DNA of 64,000 nucleotides. Source: Faecalibacterium langellae. Lineage in GTDB: Bacteria; Bacillota; Clostridia; Oscillospirales; Ruminococcaceae. Location: positions 124,001-188,000 of the forward strand of contig NZ_NMTR01000004.1 in the NCBI RefSeq assembly GCF_002549775.1, read 5' to 3'. The notes under the pieces are model-generated. The model was given only the letters and a program-made list of their open reading frames with translations, did no database searches and was not told the origin of the DNA. Both the position numbers and the translations under genes were made by a program. Shown in pieces: positions 15,153-24,758 of the stretch (position 1 is the stretch's first letter; each line of letters starts with the position of its first letter).

Positions 15153-15881
15153 ATGCATAAAAAAAGATGGGCGGTGCTGGTTTTGGCCGCAACGCTGATG
15201 CTGACGGGCTGCAGCTTCGGCGGCCTTGGCGGCGGGGGCGGCAACTCAATTCAAAAGATCGACCGCCCGGCAGTGGAGTCGGCAGAGCTGCAGTTCAGCC
15301 ACCCCACGGCAGGGGACACGGTGGCGGTGTTCGATACCTCGGCAGGCGTGTTCAAGGCGGTGCTGTTCCCGGAAAAGGCCCCGCAGGCCTACGATAACTT
15401 TGCGGGCCTTGTGCAGGCAGGTTACTACAACGGCCTGACCGTCTCCCGGGTGGAGAGCGGCTTTGTGGTGGAGGCCGGGCAGGGCACCGACGGCAAAGGC
15501 ACCACCATCTGGAACGGCAGCCGCTACCCGGCAGAGACCACCGACAGCCTGCACCACTACTCCGGGGCGCTGTGCATGGGCACGGATGCTTCCGGCGAGT
15601 GCGCCAGCGTGTTCTACGTCGTGCAGACCCTGCCGGGGGACCAGTCGGTGACGCAGGAGCTGGTGGACCAGATGAACGATGCGGGCTACCGCGCCGAGGT
15701 GGTGAGCGCCTACCAGACCGCAGGCGGTGCGCCCTACCTGGACTACACCGACACGGTGCTGGGCCAGGTGTATGAGGGTATGGATGTGGTGGACGCCATC
15801 GGCCAGACCGGTGTGGATGAGAACCAGAAGCCCACCGAGGATATCACCATCAACAGTGTGACCATCGAAACGTATCAGTAA
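15153..15881 (+). CDS. Lipoprotein cyclophilin-type peptidyl-prolyl isomerase
   Basis: A 242-residue protein. A signal peptide ends in the lipobox LTGC (residues 17-20), then a short Gly-rich linker, then a cyclophilin fold (VAVFDTSAGVFKAVLFPEKAP, YDNFAGLVQAGYYNGLTVSRV, ASVFYVVQT, YEGMDVVDAI). It should act outside the membrane as a folding catalyst. The usual catalytic arginine falls in VSRVESGFVVEAGQ. ATG 15153 is the first codon that gives a clean lipoprotein signal. A TATACT -10 at 15079-15084 is a possible promoter element, and a terminator follows. Confidence 0.9.
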   Translation: MHKKRWAVLVLAATLMLTGCSFGGLGGGGGNSIQKIDRPAVESAELQFSHPTAGDTVAVFDTSAGVFKAVLFPEKAPQAYDNFAGLVQAGYYNGLTVSRVESGFVVEAGQGTDGKGTTIWNGSRYPAETTDSLHHYSGALCMGTDASGECASVFYVVQTLPGDQSVTQELVDQMNDAGYRAEVVSAYQTAGGAPYLDYTDTVLGQVYEGMDVVDAIGQTGVDENQKPTEDITINSVTIETYQ

Positions 15882-15884
15882 AAG

Positions 15885-15925
15885 CAAGGCACCCGCGGCA
15901 GAAACGCTTCGGGTGCCTTGTTTCT
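15885..15925 (+). terminator. Intrinsic terminator of the cyclophilin gene
   Basis: Perfect 11-base stem (15885-15895 with 15910-15920) followed by TTTCTT. Confidence 0.88.
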
Positions 15926-15990
15926 TATAACCTCATTCGTGAAAGTGCGTTTGGAGCGCTCCGCAGAGCGCGACAAACGCGAAAATAAAA

Positions 15991-16040
15991 AGAAAATTTC
16001 CGCTGAAGATGCCCAGAGCGTGAGCGGAGGGCATTCTCAA
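15991..16040 (+). repeat. Interleaved-stem repeat, copy 1
   Basis: Two six-base helices overlap in order: TCCGCT (15999-16004) with AGCGGA (16023-16028), and ATGCCC (16009-16014) with GGGCAT (16029-16034). They can form a pseudoknot or two mutually exclusive hairpins. About 50 bases match copy 2 at 38805-38855. It lies between the cyclophilin terminator and the ruvX stop codon. Confidence 0.65.
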
Positions 16041-16472
16041 TCAGATTTCATTTGGGTGTTCCTTCCGCCAGGCAAGATAATCGTCCAATATCACGGTGGC
16101 GCTGACGGAATCCAGAATTTCCTTCCGCTTTTCGCCAAAGGTGCCGCTCTCGTCCAGCAGGTCGGCGGCGGCACAGGTGGTCTGCCGCTCGTCCCACATG
16201 CGCACCGGCAGGCCGCTCCAGATCTCAACCGTCTTTGCCAGCTTGCGGCTCTTGGCGGCGCGTTCGCCCTCGGTGCCGTCCATGTTCAGCGGCAGCCCGA
16301 TGACGATCATCTCTGCGCCGATCTCCTTTGCCACCTCGCATACCCGGGCGGCTACCTTGTTGCGGGCTTTCAGGGTGATCTGCGGGGTGATGGGCGTGGT
16401 GAGAAATTCGGTGCGGTCGCAGGTGGCAAGGCCGGTGCGGCTGTCACCGTAATCAACAGCTAAAATTTTCAT
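16041..16472 (-). CDS. ruvX: Holliday-junction-resolvase-like RNase H fold protein RuvX/YqgF
   Basis: A 143-residue RNase H-fold protein: MKILAVDYGDSRTGLA with the first acidic residue (D7), IVIGLPLNMDGTEGERA, and MWDERQTTCAAADLL near the C-terminus with a second acidic site. The family is implicated in pre-16S rRNA processing and was originally proposed as a junction resolvase. ATG 16472 follows AGAGGA; the frame extends upstream without support. It is divergent from addB, and an extended -10 promoter lies at 16514-16522. Confidence 0.92.
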   Translation of the reverse strand: MKILAVDYGDSRTGLATCDRTEFLTTPITPQITLKARNKVAARVCEVAKEIGAEMIVIGLPLNMDGTEGERAAKSRKLAKTVEIWSGLPVRMWDERQTTCAAADLLDESGTFGEKRKEILDSVSATVILDDYLAWRKEHPNEI

Positions 16473-16513
16473 GTCAGGGTTCCTCTTTCTGGGTGGAAAA
16501 ATCGTTTTGCCTA

Positions 16514-16522
16514 AGTGTACCA
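16514..16522 (-). promoter_or_regulatory. Extended -10 promoter for ruvX
   Basis: The minus strand reads TGG directly before TACACT (16514-16519), the TGn extended -10 arrangement; no strong -35 is seen. Confidence 0.45.
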
Positions 16523-16578
16523 CAGCCCGGCCGCTCCTGTAAACCATAGGAGGGACACTTTTATTGGACCGGGTTTCG

Positions 16579-16587
16579 TGTTACAAT
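16579..16587 (+). promoter_or_regulatory. Extended -10 promoter for addBA
   Basis: TGT directly precedes TACAAT (16582-16587), 33 bases before the addB ATG; no strong -35 is seen. Confidence 0.5.
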
Positions 16588-16619
16588 AAGCATAAATCGT
16601 TTTTCAGGAGGGACACCCC

Positions 16620-19600
16620 ATGCTCAAACTGGTTTTAGGCGGTTCCGGCAGCGGCAAAACGACCCTGCTGTATGCCCGCATCCGCGCCCGGGCCGAACAG
16701 GGCCTGCGCAGCATCCTGCTGGTGCCGGAGCAGTTCACGTCCAGCACCGAGGGCCGCATCTACCGCGAACTGGGCGATGCCCTTTCCGGCATGGTGGAGA
16801 GCTTTTCCTTCACGAGCCTTGCCGAGCACATCCTCTCGGCCGAGGGCGGCGCGGCGGTGCAGACCCTTTCGGACGCGGGCCGGGCCGTGCTGGTGCGCCG
16901 CGCGCTGGAAGAACTGCAGGACAACGTGCATTATTACTACCGCCACCGCCGCAGCGCGGCCTTCTGCCAGATGGCCGCTGAGACCATCGACGAGCTGAAA
17001 AGCGCGGGCCTTTCCGGCCAGCAGCTCTACACGCTGGCCCAGGACTGCGGCCCGGAGAGCGCGAAGCTCGGCGAACTGGCGATGATCTTTCAGGGCTACG
17101 AAACGCTGCTGGCGGGTACCGGTATGGACCCCGCCGACCGGCTGGAACTGGCCGCCGACCGTCTGGAAGCTGCCCTCGCCCGGGGTGAACTGCCGGAGTT
17201 CCTGCAAGGGCGGGAGGTGTTCATTGACGAATTCGACACCTTCAATGCCCCCAAAAAGCGGCTGATGGGTGCGATGCTGGCAGCCCTGCCCACCGTGACG
17301 GTGGCCCTGTGCGACGACGGTGCGCCCATGGTGCCCGGGGATATGGGGCTGTTCTCCGGTGCCAAGCAGGTGGCCGCACAGCTGCGGCAGCTGGCCCGCA
17401 AGAGCGGCACCGAGGTGGCCGCGCCGGAGCTGCTACGGCGCGACCTGCGCCACAAAGACGCCCCCGGCCTTGCCGCCGTGACCGAGCTTTTGGAGACCGG
17501 CAGCTGCGAAACCCTGCCTGCAGCCCCTGAGGTGCGTCTGTTTGCCGCCGCCAGCCGGGAAGAAGAAGCCCGCTGCACCGCCGCCGCCATCCGCCGCCTG
17601 ATGCGGCAGGGCGTGCGCTGCGGCCGGATCGCTGTGGTCTGCCGCGATATCGCGAAGTACCGCGCCGCCATCCGGTACGAATTCCGCATGGCAGACATCC
17701 CGCTCTACTGCGACGAGCCCACCACGCCGGAGTTCAGTGCCCCGGCCACGGCGGTGCGGGCATTGCTGGCTTTGCTGCACGGTGCCGACCTCACCGAAAA
17801 CCTCACTGTCCTTGCCAAGACCGGCCTGTGCGATTTGAAAGAGGAGCAGGTCTGCGCGCTGGAAAACTACGCCTACACCTGGTCGCCCAACGCGGCGGCG
17901 TGGCGCACAAAATTTGAGAAAAGCCCCAAGGGCTTCGGCGAAAACGAACTGACGGAGGAAGACCGGAAAACACTGGACGATGCCGAAAAGGCCCGCCAGC
18001 TGCTTGTGACGGCTGTGGACGAACTGCGCGGTAAAGTACGCGGCGGCAACGCAGAGCAGATCAGCCGGGCACTCTATTTCTGCCTGAAAGAACTGGGTGC
18101 TGAGGAACAGCAGGCCGCCCAGGTGGAAGCCATCCGCACGGCACGGGGCATTCCGGCGGCAGAAGAAGCCGCCCGCGAGTGGAACGTGGTGATGCAATTA
18201 CTAAACGAGATGGCCCACCTGCTGGGCGGGCAGGGCGTCACCATCCCAGAATACGAAGACCTGTTCAGCTTGCTGCTGCGCTCGTCCGACCTCGGGCACA
18301 TCCCCCAGACGCTGGATGCCGTGGTGCTGGCCAGCGCGGGCAAGATGCGTCTGGATGCGCCGGATTATGTCTTTGTGCTGGGCCTTTCGGAGGGCGAGTT
18401 CCCCTGTGCGCCGTCCGAGACGGGCCTTCTGACCCACGCCGACCGCGATGTGCTGATGGCAAAGCAGATCGACCTGCCGGACTGCTTCGAGAACCGCGTG
18501 GTGCGTGAGCAGGTGTGCTTTTACAAGGCCCTCACCGCCCCGGCAAAGGGGCTGTGGCTCAGCTGGCCAAAGGGGCAGGGGCAGACCCTGTGCGCGGCGC
18601 TGGAGCCCATCGTGGACGCGCTGCACCCGGCGGCCCCGGAACTGGAACTTTCTGATCTGGCCGCCACGCCTGCTGACGGTCTGGATACGCTGGGCGGCGG
18701 CTGGCCGCTCACGGACATCGAACGCGCCAGCCTGACCGAAGCGCTGCACGCCCCGGCAGGGGAAGAACCACGGGGCCTTGCCCTGCTGCGCCGCATGGAA
18801 GAAAACCCGCCCCGGCAGGTGAACGACCTGCCCGCGCTGGAAACGCTGTTGGGCCGCAAATTGCGCATCTCGCCCAGCCAGCTGGAAAAATACTATACCT
18901 GCCGGTACGGCTACTTTCTGCAGTATGTGCTGGGCCTGAAGCCCCGCAAGCGGGCAGAGCTTTCCGCAGACCAGAGCGGCACCCTGATGCACTGGGTGCT
19001 GCAGATGGCACTGGACCCGCACCCGGCCGCGGACAACCCCTGCGCCGGGCTGACGCCGTTTCTCGCGCTGGACGACGACGCCATGGCGAACCTTGCCAGC
19101 CTTCTGGTGGACGAATACGCAAAGCGCTTTCTGCCCGAGGATACGGCCCGCTTTGCCTACCTGCTCTCCCGCCTGAAAAAGAGCATGACGAGCCTTTTGT
19201 GCTACCTGCGGGACGAGCAGAACCAGTCCCGGTTCAAGCCGGTGGCCTGCGAGCTGAAAATTGGCCGGGGCGAAGATGCCGTGCCCGGGCAGGTGTATCA
19301 TCTTTCCGACGGGCGCACCGTGCAGCTGGTGGGCACCGTGGACCGCGCCGACGAGTGGGTGGAAGAAAACGGCACCCGCTGGGTGCGCGTGGTGGATTAT
19401 AAGACCGGCACCAAAAAGCTGAACCTGAAAGAGGTCTACTGCGGGCTGGACTGCCAGATGCTGCTGTACCTGTTCAGCCTGACCCGGGACAAAAGCGGAC
19501 GCTTTACCGGCGCGGAACCGGCAGGCGTTTTGTACCTGCTGGCCGACCCGGCCCCGGAGATCACCACCCGCGAAAAAGCGGCCCGCAGCGTGGAATACCA

Positions 19601-19976
19601 GCTGGACGGCCTTGTGCGGGATGAGCAGAAGGTGTTCGACGCCATGGACGCCGACGAGACGGGCCGGTATCTGCCCTTCAATTATAAGGGCGGCGTGCCC
19701 AGCCCGAACCAGAAGGACAAGCGCGCCGACATCGCCAAGCTCAACCGCATCCAGCTGCATCTGGACGATCTGGTCACCCAGATGGGCACCCAGCTCTATG
19801 AGGGCCAGATCGACGCCCAGCCGCTGGTGACCAGCAAGAACCCCTGCAGCTTCTGCGATTACAGCTTTATCTGCTGCCACGAGACCGGCATCGGGGAGCG
19901 GGCACTGGACGCCCCGGCCAAGCCTTTTGAGCCGGAGGAATCCGAAGAAACCGGAAAGGAAGGTGAGGACGCATGA
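16620..19976 (+). CDS. addB: Helicase-exonuclease AddAB, subunit AddB
   Basis: An 1118-residue AddB. It has Walker A GGSGSGKTT at residues 7-15, a helicase-like core, and a C-terminal RecB-type nuclease domain (VVDYKTGTKKLNL). Iron-sulfur ligands are one Cys in YYTCRYGYF (near 761) and a cluster CSFCDYSFIC near the C-terminus. With AddA it processes double-strand ends and recognises Chi. The ATG follows CAGGAGGG. It overlaps addA by four bases (ATGA), so the subunits are coupled. Confidence 0.96.
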   Translation: MLKLVLGGSGSGKTTLLYARIRARAEQGLRSILLVPEQFTSSTEGRIYRELGDALSGMVESFSFTSLAEHILSAEGGAAVQTLSDAGRAVLVRRALEELQDNVHYYYRHRRSAAFCQMAAETIDELKSAGLSGQQLYTLAQDCGPESAKLGELAMIFQGYETLLAGTGMDPADRLELAADRLEAALARGELPEFLQGREVFIDEFDTFNAPKKRLMGAMLAALPTVTVALCDDGAPMVPGDMGLFSGAKQVAAQLRQLARKSGTEVAAPELLRRDLRHKDAPGLAAVTELLETGSCETLPAAPEVRLFAAASREEEARCTAAAIRRLMRQGVRCGRIAVVCRDIAKYRAAIRYEFRMADIPLYCDEPTTPEFSAPATAVRALLALLHGADLTENLTVLAKTGLCDLKEEQVCALENYAYTWSPNAAAWRTKFEKSPKGFGENELTEEDRKTLDDAEKARQLLVTAVDELRGKVRGGNAEQISRALYFCLKELGAEEQQAAQVEAIRTARGIPAAEEAAREWNVVMQLLNEMAHLLGGQGVTIPEYEDLFSLLLRSSDLGHIPQTLDAVVLASAGKMRLDAPDYVFVLGLSEGEFPCAPSETGLLTHADRDVLMAKQIDLPDCFENRVVREQVCFYKALTAPAKGLWLSWPKGQGQTLCAALEPIVDALHPAAPELELSDLAATPADGLDTLGGGWPLTDIERASLTEALHAPAGEEPRGLALLRRMEENPPRQVNDLPALETLLGRKLRISPSQLEKYYTCRYGYFLQYVLGLKPRKRAELSADQSGTLMHWVLQMALDPHPAADNPCAGLTPFLALDDDAMANLASLLVDEYAKRFLPEDTARFAYLLSRLKKSMTSLLCYLRDEQNQSRFKPVACELKIGRGEDAVPGQVYHLSDGRTVQLVGTVDRADEWVEENGTRWVRVVDYKTGTKKLNLKEVYCGLDCQMLLYLFSLTRDKSGRFTGAEPAGVLYLLADPAPEITTREKAARSVEYQLDGLVRDEQKVFDAMDADETGRYLPFNYKGGVPSPNQKDKRADIAKLNRIQLHLDDLVTQMGTQLYEGQIDAQPLVTSKNPCSFCDYSFICCHETGIGERALDAPAKPFEPEESEETGKEGEDA

Positions 19977-22900
19977 GTGGACCCAAATGGACCCCGGCCC
20001 AGCGTGCCGCCATCGACGACCGGGGCGGTTCCCTGCTGGTGAGCGCAGCGGCAGGCAGCGGCAAAACGGCCGTGCTGACTGAACGCGCCGTGCGGCTCAT
20101 CACCGACCCGGAACACCCGGTGGACGCCGACAGGCTGCTCATCGTCACCTTTACGAATGCGGCGGCGGCGGAGCTGCGGGCCCGCATCGGGCAGGCACTG
20201 CTGCGCCGCAGTCAGGCGGAGTCCGGCAACACCGCCCTGCGCCGCCAGCGGATGCTTCTGCAGCGGGCACCCATCTGCACCATTGATGCGTTCTGTCTGG
20301 ACCTTCTGCACAAGCACTTTCAGGCGCTGGATATCCCGCCGGATTTCGCCCCGGCAGACCCCGGCAGCGTGGAGGTGCTGCGGGCGGCGGCACTTTCCGA
20401 AACGCTGGAAAACGCCTACCGCGACCCGGATTTCTGCGCTTTTGCCGACCTTTACGGCAAGGGCCGCACCGATAAACCGGCAGGGGATACCATCCTGCAT
20501 GTGTACGATTTTCTGCGCTCCCTGCCGGATTACGACCGCCGCCTGGACGAATATCTGGCCCCGTGGCAGCAGGAGAACGGCTTCGACGCCACCTGCTGGC
20601 ATGACCTGCTGCTGGCCGAAGCCGCCCGCTGTGCCAAAGCCGCCCGGGAACTGCTGACGGCGGCGCTGGCCGACTGCAGGGCAGACTTTGCGCTGGCGCA
20701 GGTGCAGGCCGAGGAAAAAGGCAAAACGGCAGCGGCCAAAGCCAAGGCTGTGGCGGGCGTCAACGATAAGTTTGCCGAGCCGCTGTTCCGGCTGGAAAAC
20801 GCAGCCGCTCTGCTGGGCGAGGTGGAGCGTCTGGCTCAGGCAGGGGAGTGGACGCCGCTGTATGACCGGCTCACGCCCTATGTACTGGGCATGGAGGAAG
20901 CACCCGGCCTGAAGGGCATGAAAAAGCGTCTGACCGGCGAACACAAGGCGGCGGTCAAGACCCGTGCGGAGGAAGCCGCCAGCCTGTTCGGGCAGATCAC
21001 TGAGCTGATCTCCTGCAGTGAGGACGAAGCCGAAGCCGACCGCAAAGCCGCCCTGCCCCGGCTGCGGGCGCTGTTCGACGCCGTGCGGGATTTTGACGCC
21101 CGATTCGCGGCCAAGAAAAAAGAGCGCAAGCTGCTGGAATTCAGCGATTTTGAACACTTTGCCCTGCGGCTGCTGCGCGGCCCGGACGGCACCCCCACCG
21201 AGCTGTGCCGGAGCATCCGGCAGAACTACGCCGCCGTGATGGTGGACGAGTATCAGGACACCAACGCCCTGCAGGACGCCATTTACCGATGCCTTGCGTC
21301 TCCGGCAGGGGACAACCTGTTCCTCGTGGGCGACCTGAAGCAGAGCATTTACCGCTTCCGGCAGGCCGACCCCAGCATCTTCCGGGCAAAGCTGAACAGC
21401 TGGCCGGAACTGCCCGACGGCACGGCCCGCCCGCGCCCGGCCGAGGGCACCCCGGGCGCCGATGCCCTGCTGGCGCTGGATGCGAACTTCCGCTCCGCCC
21501 CACAGGTGGTGGCGGGCATCAATTTTATCTTTGAACAGCTCATGACGCCGCAGCTGGGCGACACCGCCTACGGCGACGGCCAGCGGCTGGTGTGCGGTGC
21601 GCCCAGCGAATATACAGGCAGCGTGGAAGCACAGTTTTTGCCCGACGACACCGCCGAGACCGACGCGGCGTGGATCGCCGGACGCATCGAAGAACTGGTG
21701 AAAAACGGCGAACCGGTGCGGGACGGCGCGGGCACCCGGCCGGTGCAGTACGAGGACTGCTGCATCCTGCTGGCGGCCCGCGGCGACTTTCTCGCCTACG
21801 AGGAAGCGCTGACCGCCCGGGGCATCCCGGTCTACGCCGACGCCCGCGAAAACCTGATGACCGCCCCCCACATCCGGCCCCTTATCTCGCTGCTGCGGGT
21901 CATCGACAACCCGGCGCAGGATATCTATCTTGCCGCCGCCATGCTGGGGCCCATGTTCGGCTTTACAGATGACGACCTGGTACGTCTGCGCGCTTACAGC
22001 GAACAGGCGCAGAAACAGCAGGAAACGGCTGCGCCCGGCGCAAAGCACACCCGCATGAGCCTGTACGGTGCGGTGCTGCAGGTGGTGCAGAGTGAGGATG
22101 AAACGCCCTTCACCCAAAAGGTGAAAATGTTTTACGACCGCCTGACCGAACTGCGCCGCATGGCCCGCAGCGCCCCGGCAGAGCAGTTAATGGAAGAAAT
22201 TTTCGTCTCCACCGGCTATCTGGCGGCGCTGGGTGCCATGGAGAATGGTGCCCGCCGCCGCGAGGACGCAAGGCGGTTCGCAGCGTTCTGTGCGGCGTCC
22301 GGTGCGAATGGCATCTCGGCACTGGTGCGGGCCATCGACGCGGCAGCGCAGGCAGGCTCCACCGGGCAGGACACTGTCCCCGGCGGCTCCCGCCCCGGCT
22401 GCGTGACCATCATGACCATCCACCGCTCCAAGGGGCTGCAGTTCCCGGTGGTGTTCGTGGGCGACACGGCACGCCGGTTCAACGCGGCCGACACCCGCCA
22501 GCCGGTGCTGCTGCACCGCGAATACGGCGCGGGCCTGCGGCTGCGGCCGGAGCAGGGCGAGGGCGCTTACAAAACAGCGGCCTACACGGCCCTTTCCAAC
22601 ATGCACGCCCAGGAGATGCGCAGCGAACAGATGCGCCTTTTGTATGTGGCCCTCACCCGCGCGCAGGACAAGCTTATTCTGACCGTGCCGCTGGGCATTT
22701 CCAAATCCACGAACCCGCTGGCAAAGGCAGCGGCCTTCCTCGCGGCGGGCGCAGGCGAGACGCTGCACCAGCAGGCAAACAGCTTTGCCGACTGGCTGCG
22801 GGCGGCGCTGCTGGTGCACCCCTTCGGCGGGCCGCTGCGCAGGCAGGCGGGGGACCTGGAACTGCCTTTCGTGTTCAGCGAGAGTGAGATCAACATCACG

Positions 22901-23686
22901 GTGCAGGAAGCTCTGCCGGAGCCCGAAACACCGGAAACGCCCGAAGAAGCGCCGGAAGAAGCCGCTCCGGCGGACCCGGCGCTGGTGGAAGCACTGCGGG
23001 CGGGCTTTGCGTGGCGGTACCCGGCGGCACAGCTGGCCGAGGTGCCAGCCAAGGTGAGCGTGACCAGCATCGTGCACAAGGCCGAGCAGACCACGCTGGA
23101 ACGGCCCGCCTTCCTCTCGAAGGACGGCCTGACCGCTGCCGAGATGGGCACGGCTCTGCACGCCTTTTTGGAGCACGCAGACTTTGCCGCCCTTGCGGCG
23201 GCGCGGGCGGCGGGTGTTCTGGACGAAGCCATTGCGGCAGAGCGGCAGCGGCAGGTGGGTGCCCAGCTGGTGGCCCCGGAGATCGCCGAAAAGCTGGACG
23301 CGGGCCGCATCCGCCGCTTTGTGGAAAGCGAAGCCTTTGCGAAAATTTGTGCCGCCGACAGGGTGCTGCGGGAGATGGACTTCATCACGGCGCTGCCTGC
23401 CAGCGCGGTGATGACGGCGCAGGGTGCCCCGGCCCAGCAGGCCGCCGCCGTGCACAGCGAACAGGTTCTGGTGCAGGGCATCGCGGACCTTGTGCTGGAA
23501 TTTGCCGATCATCTAGAGCTGCTGGACTACAAGACCGACCGCCGCAAGACGGAAGAAGACTTCCTGCACGCCTACCGTGCGCAGCTGAACCTCTACGCTC
23601 TTGCCATCGACAAGCGCTTTGCCCCGAAAAAGGTGACTTATAAAGGCATCTACTCGCTGGAACTGGGGAAATTGATCGAGGCGTAA
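19973..23686 (+). CDS. addA: Helicase-exonuclease AddAB, subunit AddA
   Basis: A 1237-residue UvrD/RecB-type helicase-nuclease. Walker A is AAGSGKTAVL near the N-terminus; later helicase motifs include VDEYQDTNALQ, LVGDLKQSIYRFR, TIHRSKGLQFPVVF and RLLYVALTRAQDKL. The C-terminal nuclease domain has the LLDYKTD motif near 1183 and a QLNLYA helix. It supplies the 3'-5' translocase and one nuclease. It is followed by a new promoter, so addBA forms a two-gene operon. Confidence 0.97.
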   Translation: MSGPKWTPAQRAAIDDRGGSLLVSAAAGSGKTAVLTERAVRLITDPEHPVDADRLLIVTFTNAAAAELRARIGQALLRRSQAESGNTALRRQRMLLQRAPICTIDAFCLDLLHKHFQALDIPPDFAPADPGSVEVLRAAALSETLENAYRDPDFCAFADLYGKGRTDKPAGDTILHVYDFLRSLPDYDRRLDEYLAPWQQENGFDATCWHDLLLAEAARCAKAARELLTAALADCRADFALAQVQAEEKGKTAAAKAKAVAGVNDKFAEPLFRLENAAALLGEVERLAQAGEWTPLYDRLTPYVLGMEEAPGLKGMKKRLTGEHKAAVKTRAEEAASLFGQITELISCSEDEAEADRKAALPRLRALFDAVRDFDARFAAKKKERKLLEFSDFEHFALRLLRGPDGTPTELCRSIRQNYAAVMVDEYQDTNALQDAIYRCLASPAGDNLFLVGDLKQSIYRFRQADPSIFRAKLNSWPELPDGTARPRPAEGTPGADALLALDANFRSAPQVVAGINFIFEQLMTPQLGDTAYGDGQRLVCGAPSEYTGSVEAQFLPDDTAETDAAWIAGRIEELVKNGEPVRDGAGTRPVQYEDCCILLAARGDFLAYEEALTARGIPVYADARENLMTAPHIRPLISLLRVIDNPAQDIYLAAAMLGPMFGFTDDDLVRLRAYSEQAQKQQETAAPGAKHTRMSLYGAVLQVVQSEDETPFTQKVKMFYDRLTELRRMARSAPAEQLMEEIFVSTGYLAALGAMENGARRREDARRFAAFCAASGANGISALVRAIDAAAQAGSTGQDTVPGGSRPGCVTIMTIHRSKGLQFPVVFVGDTARRFNAADTRQPVLLHREYGAGLRLRPEQGEGAYKTAAYTALSNMHAQEMRSEQMRLLYVALTRAQDKLILTVPLGISKSTNPLAKAAAFLAAGAGETLHQQANSFADWLRAALLVHPFGGPLRRQAGDLELPFVFSESEINITVQEALPEPETPETPEEAPEEAAPADPALVEALRAGFAWRYPAAQLAEVPAKVSVTSIVHKAEQTTLERPAFLSKDGLTAAEMGTALHAFLEHADFAALAAARAAGVLDEAIAAERQRQVGAQLVAPEIAEKLDAGRIRRFVESEAFAKICAADRVLREMDFITALPASAVMTAQGAPAQQAAAVHSEQVLVQGIADLVLEFADHLELLDYKTDRRKTEEDFLHAYRAQLNLYALAIDKRFAPKKVTYKGIYSLELGKLIEA

Positions 23687-23716
23687 TATTTTTTCCGCAA
23701 AACGCATAAAAAGTGC

Positions 23717-23745
23717 TTGACAGCGCGTTCTGCCTGTGGTAGAAT
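23717..23745 (+). promoter_or_regulatory. Consensus-like sigma-A promoter for infC-rpmI-rplT
   Basis: TTGACA (23717-23722), 17-base spacer, TAGAAT (23740-23745), about 200 bases before the infC start. Confidence 0.88.
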
Positions 23746-23749
23746 AGCC

Positions 23750-23945
23750 GAGTAAAGAAAGCAGCTACGGCCCGTGCCGCGCTCGCCTTGTGGGGTCCAA
23801 ATCCCCGGGCTATACCCGAAAAGCAGTTCATCTTTGTGTGAATTGCGGCTTTTGAGTGAATTCTGCGCGGCTGTCCTGAAAATGGGCGGCCGCGTTTTCT
23901 ATGCCAAATATTGCAACAAAATGGATTTTGTTTGGAGGTGCATTC
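23750..23945 (+). promoter_or_regulatory. infC operon leader (L20-leader-like)
   Basis: A roughly 195-base untranslated leader with a terminator hairpin near its end: CGCGGC (23866-23871) pairs with GCCGCG (23889-23894), followed by TTTTCT. Upstream CCCCGGGC-type pairings around 23790-23820 could form an alternative fold. In Bacillota this operon is controlled by L20 binding to its leader, which promotes termination. The position and terminator fit, but I could not confirm the L20 consensus. Confidence 0.65.
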
Positions 23946-24479
23946 ATTATCGCTACCGCTGGAAAGTCGAAGGAACTGGAGATCAACGGTCAGATCCGTG
24001 ACCGTGAGGTCCGTCTGATCGGTGCAGACGGCGAACAGAAGGGCATTGTGTCCATTCAGGTGGCCATGCGTGCCGCTGAGGACGCCAATCTGGACCTGGT
24101 CAAGATCGCACCGCAGGCTGTTCCGCCTGTGTGCAAAGTGCTGGATTACGGCAAGTACCGTTTTGAACAGCAGAAGAAGGAGAAGGAAGCCAAGAAGAAC
24201 CAGAAGGTGGTCGAAGTCAAAGAGACCCGCCTCTCGCTCAACATTGACACCAACGACTTCAACACCAAGCTGAACCAGACTGCCAAGTTCCTGGCAGCCG
24301 GTCACAAGGTGAAGGTTTCGATCCGCTTCCGCGGCCGTGAAATGGCGCACAGTGCTCTGGGCGCAGACGTGCTCAAGCGTTTTGCCGAGGCTCTGCCTCA
24401 GGCATCCACCGACAAGCCGCCGGTGCTCGAGGGCCGCACGATGTCCATTCTGCTGATCCCGAAACCCAATAAGGACTAA
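23946..24479 (+). CDS. infC: Translation initiation factor IF-3
   Basis: A 177-residue IF-3: KELEINGQIRDREVRLIG at the N-terminus, GIVSIQVAM, then the linker KKEKEAKKNQ and the C-terminal domain (IRFRGREMAHSALG). No ATG lies near a ribosome site. GGAGGTG is followed by ATT at 23946 and ATC at 23949, in frame, six and nine bases later. IF-3 genes classically use AUU or AUC and autoregulate through that codon, so ATT is chosen. The ATG at 23901 would give an unlikely N-terminal extension. Confidence 0.92.
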   Translation: MIATAGKSKELEINGQIRDREVRLIGADGEQKGIVSIQVAMRAAEDANLDLVKIAPQAVPPVCKVLDYGKYRFEQQKKEKEAKKNQKVVEVKETRLSLNIDTNDFNTKLNQTAKFLAAGHKVKVSIRFRGREMAHSALGADVLKRFAEALPQASTDKPPVLEGRTMSILLIPKPNKD

Positions 24480-24497
24480 TTTTAGGAGGAAACTAAA

Positions 24498-24701
24498 ATG
24501 GCTAAGATGAAACTGAAGACGCACTCCGGCGCTAAGAAGCGCTTTAAGCTGACCAAGAACGGCAAGATCAAGCGCGGCCACGCATTCCGCAGCCACATCC
24601 TGACCAAGAAGACCACCAAGCTGACCCGTGGTTACCGTCAGCCCAGCTACGTTGATAAGACCAACGCCGCTACCATCAAGAGCATGCTGCCCTACGCCTA
24701 A
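24498..24701 (+). CDS. rpmI: 50S ribosomal protein L35
   Basis: A 67-residue, highly basic protein: [19 protein letters not shown], then the [17 protein letters not shown] core. Canonical length. It lies 18 bases after infC with TAGGAGGA as ribosome site, second gene of infC-rpmI-rplT. Confidence 0.98.
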   Translation: MAKMKLKTHSGAKKRFKLTKNGKIKRGHAFRSHILTKKTTKLTRGYRQPSYVDKTNAATIKSMLPYA

Positions 24702-24758
24702 GAGCGAGCCGCAGGCACAAACCATCTACTATTGAGACAACTAAAGGAGATATAAAAA

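Noticed and set aside
18201-22117. Two long minus-strand open frames opposite addB and addA
   Set aside because: Antisense shadows of high-GC coding sequence; AddB and AddA motifs are unambiguous on the plus strand.
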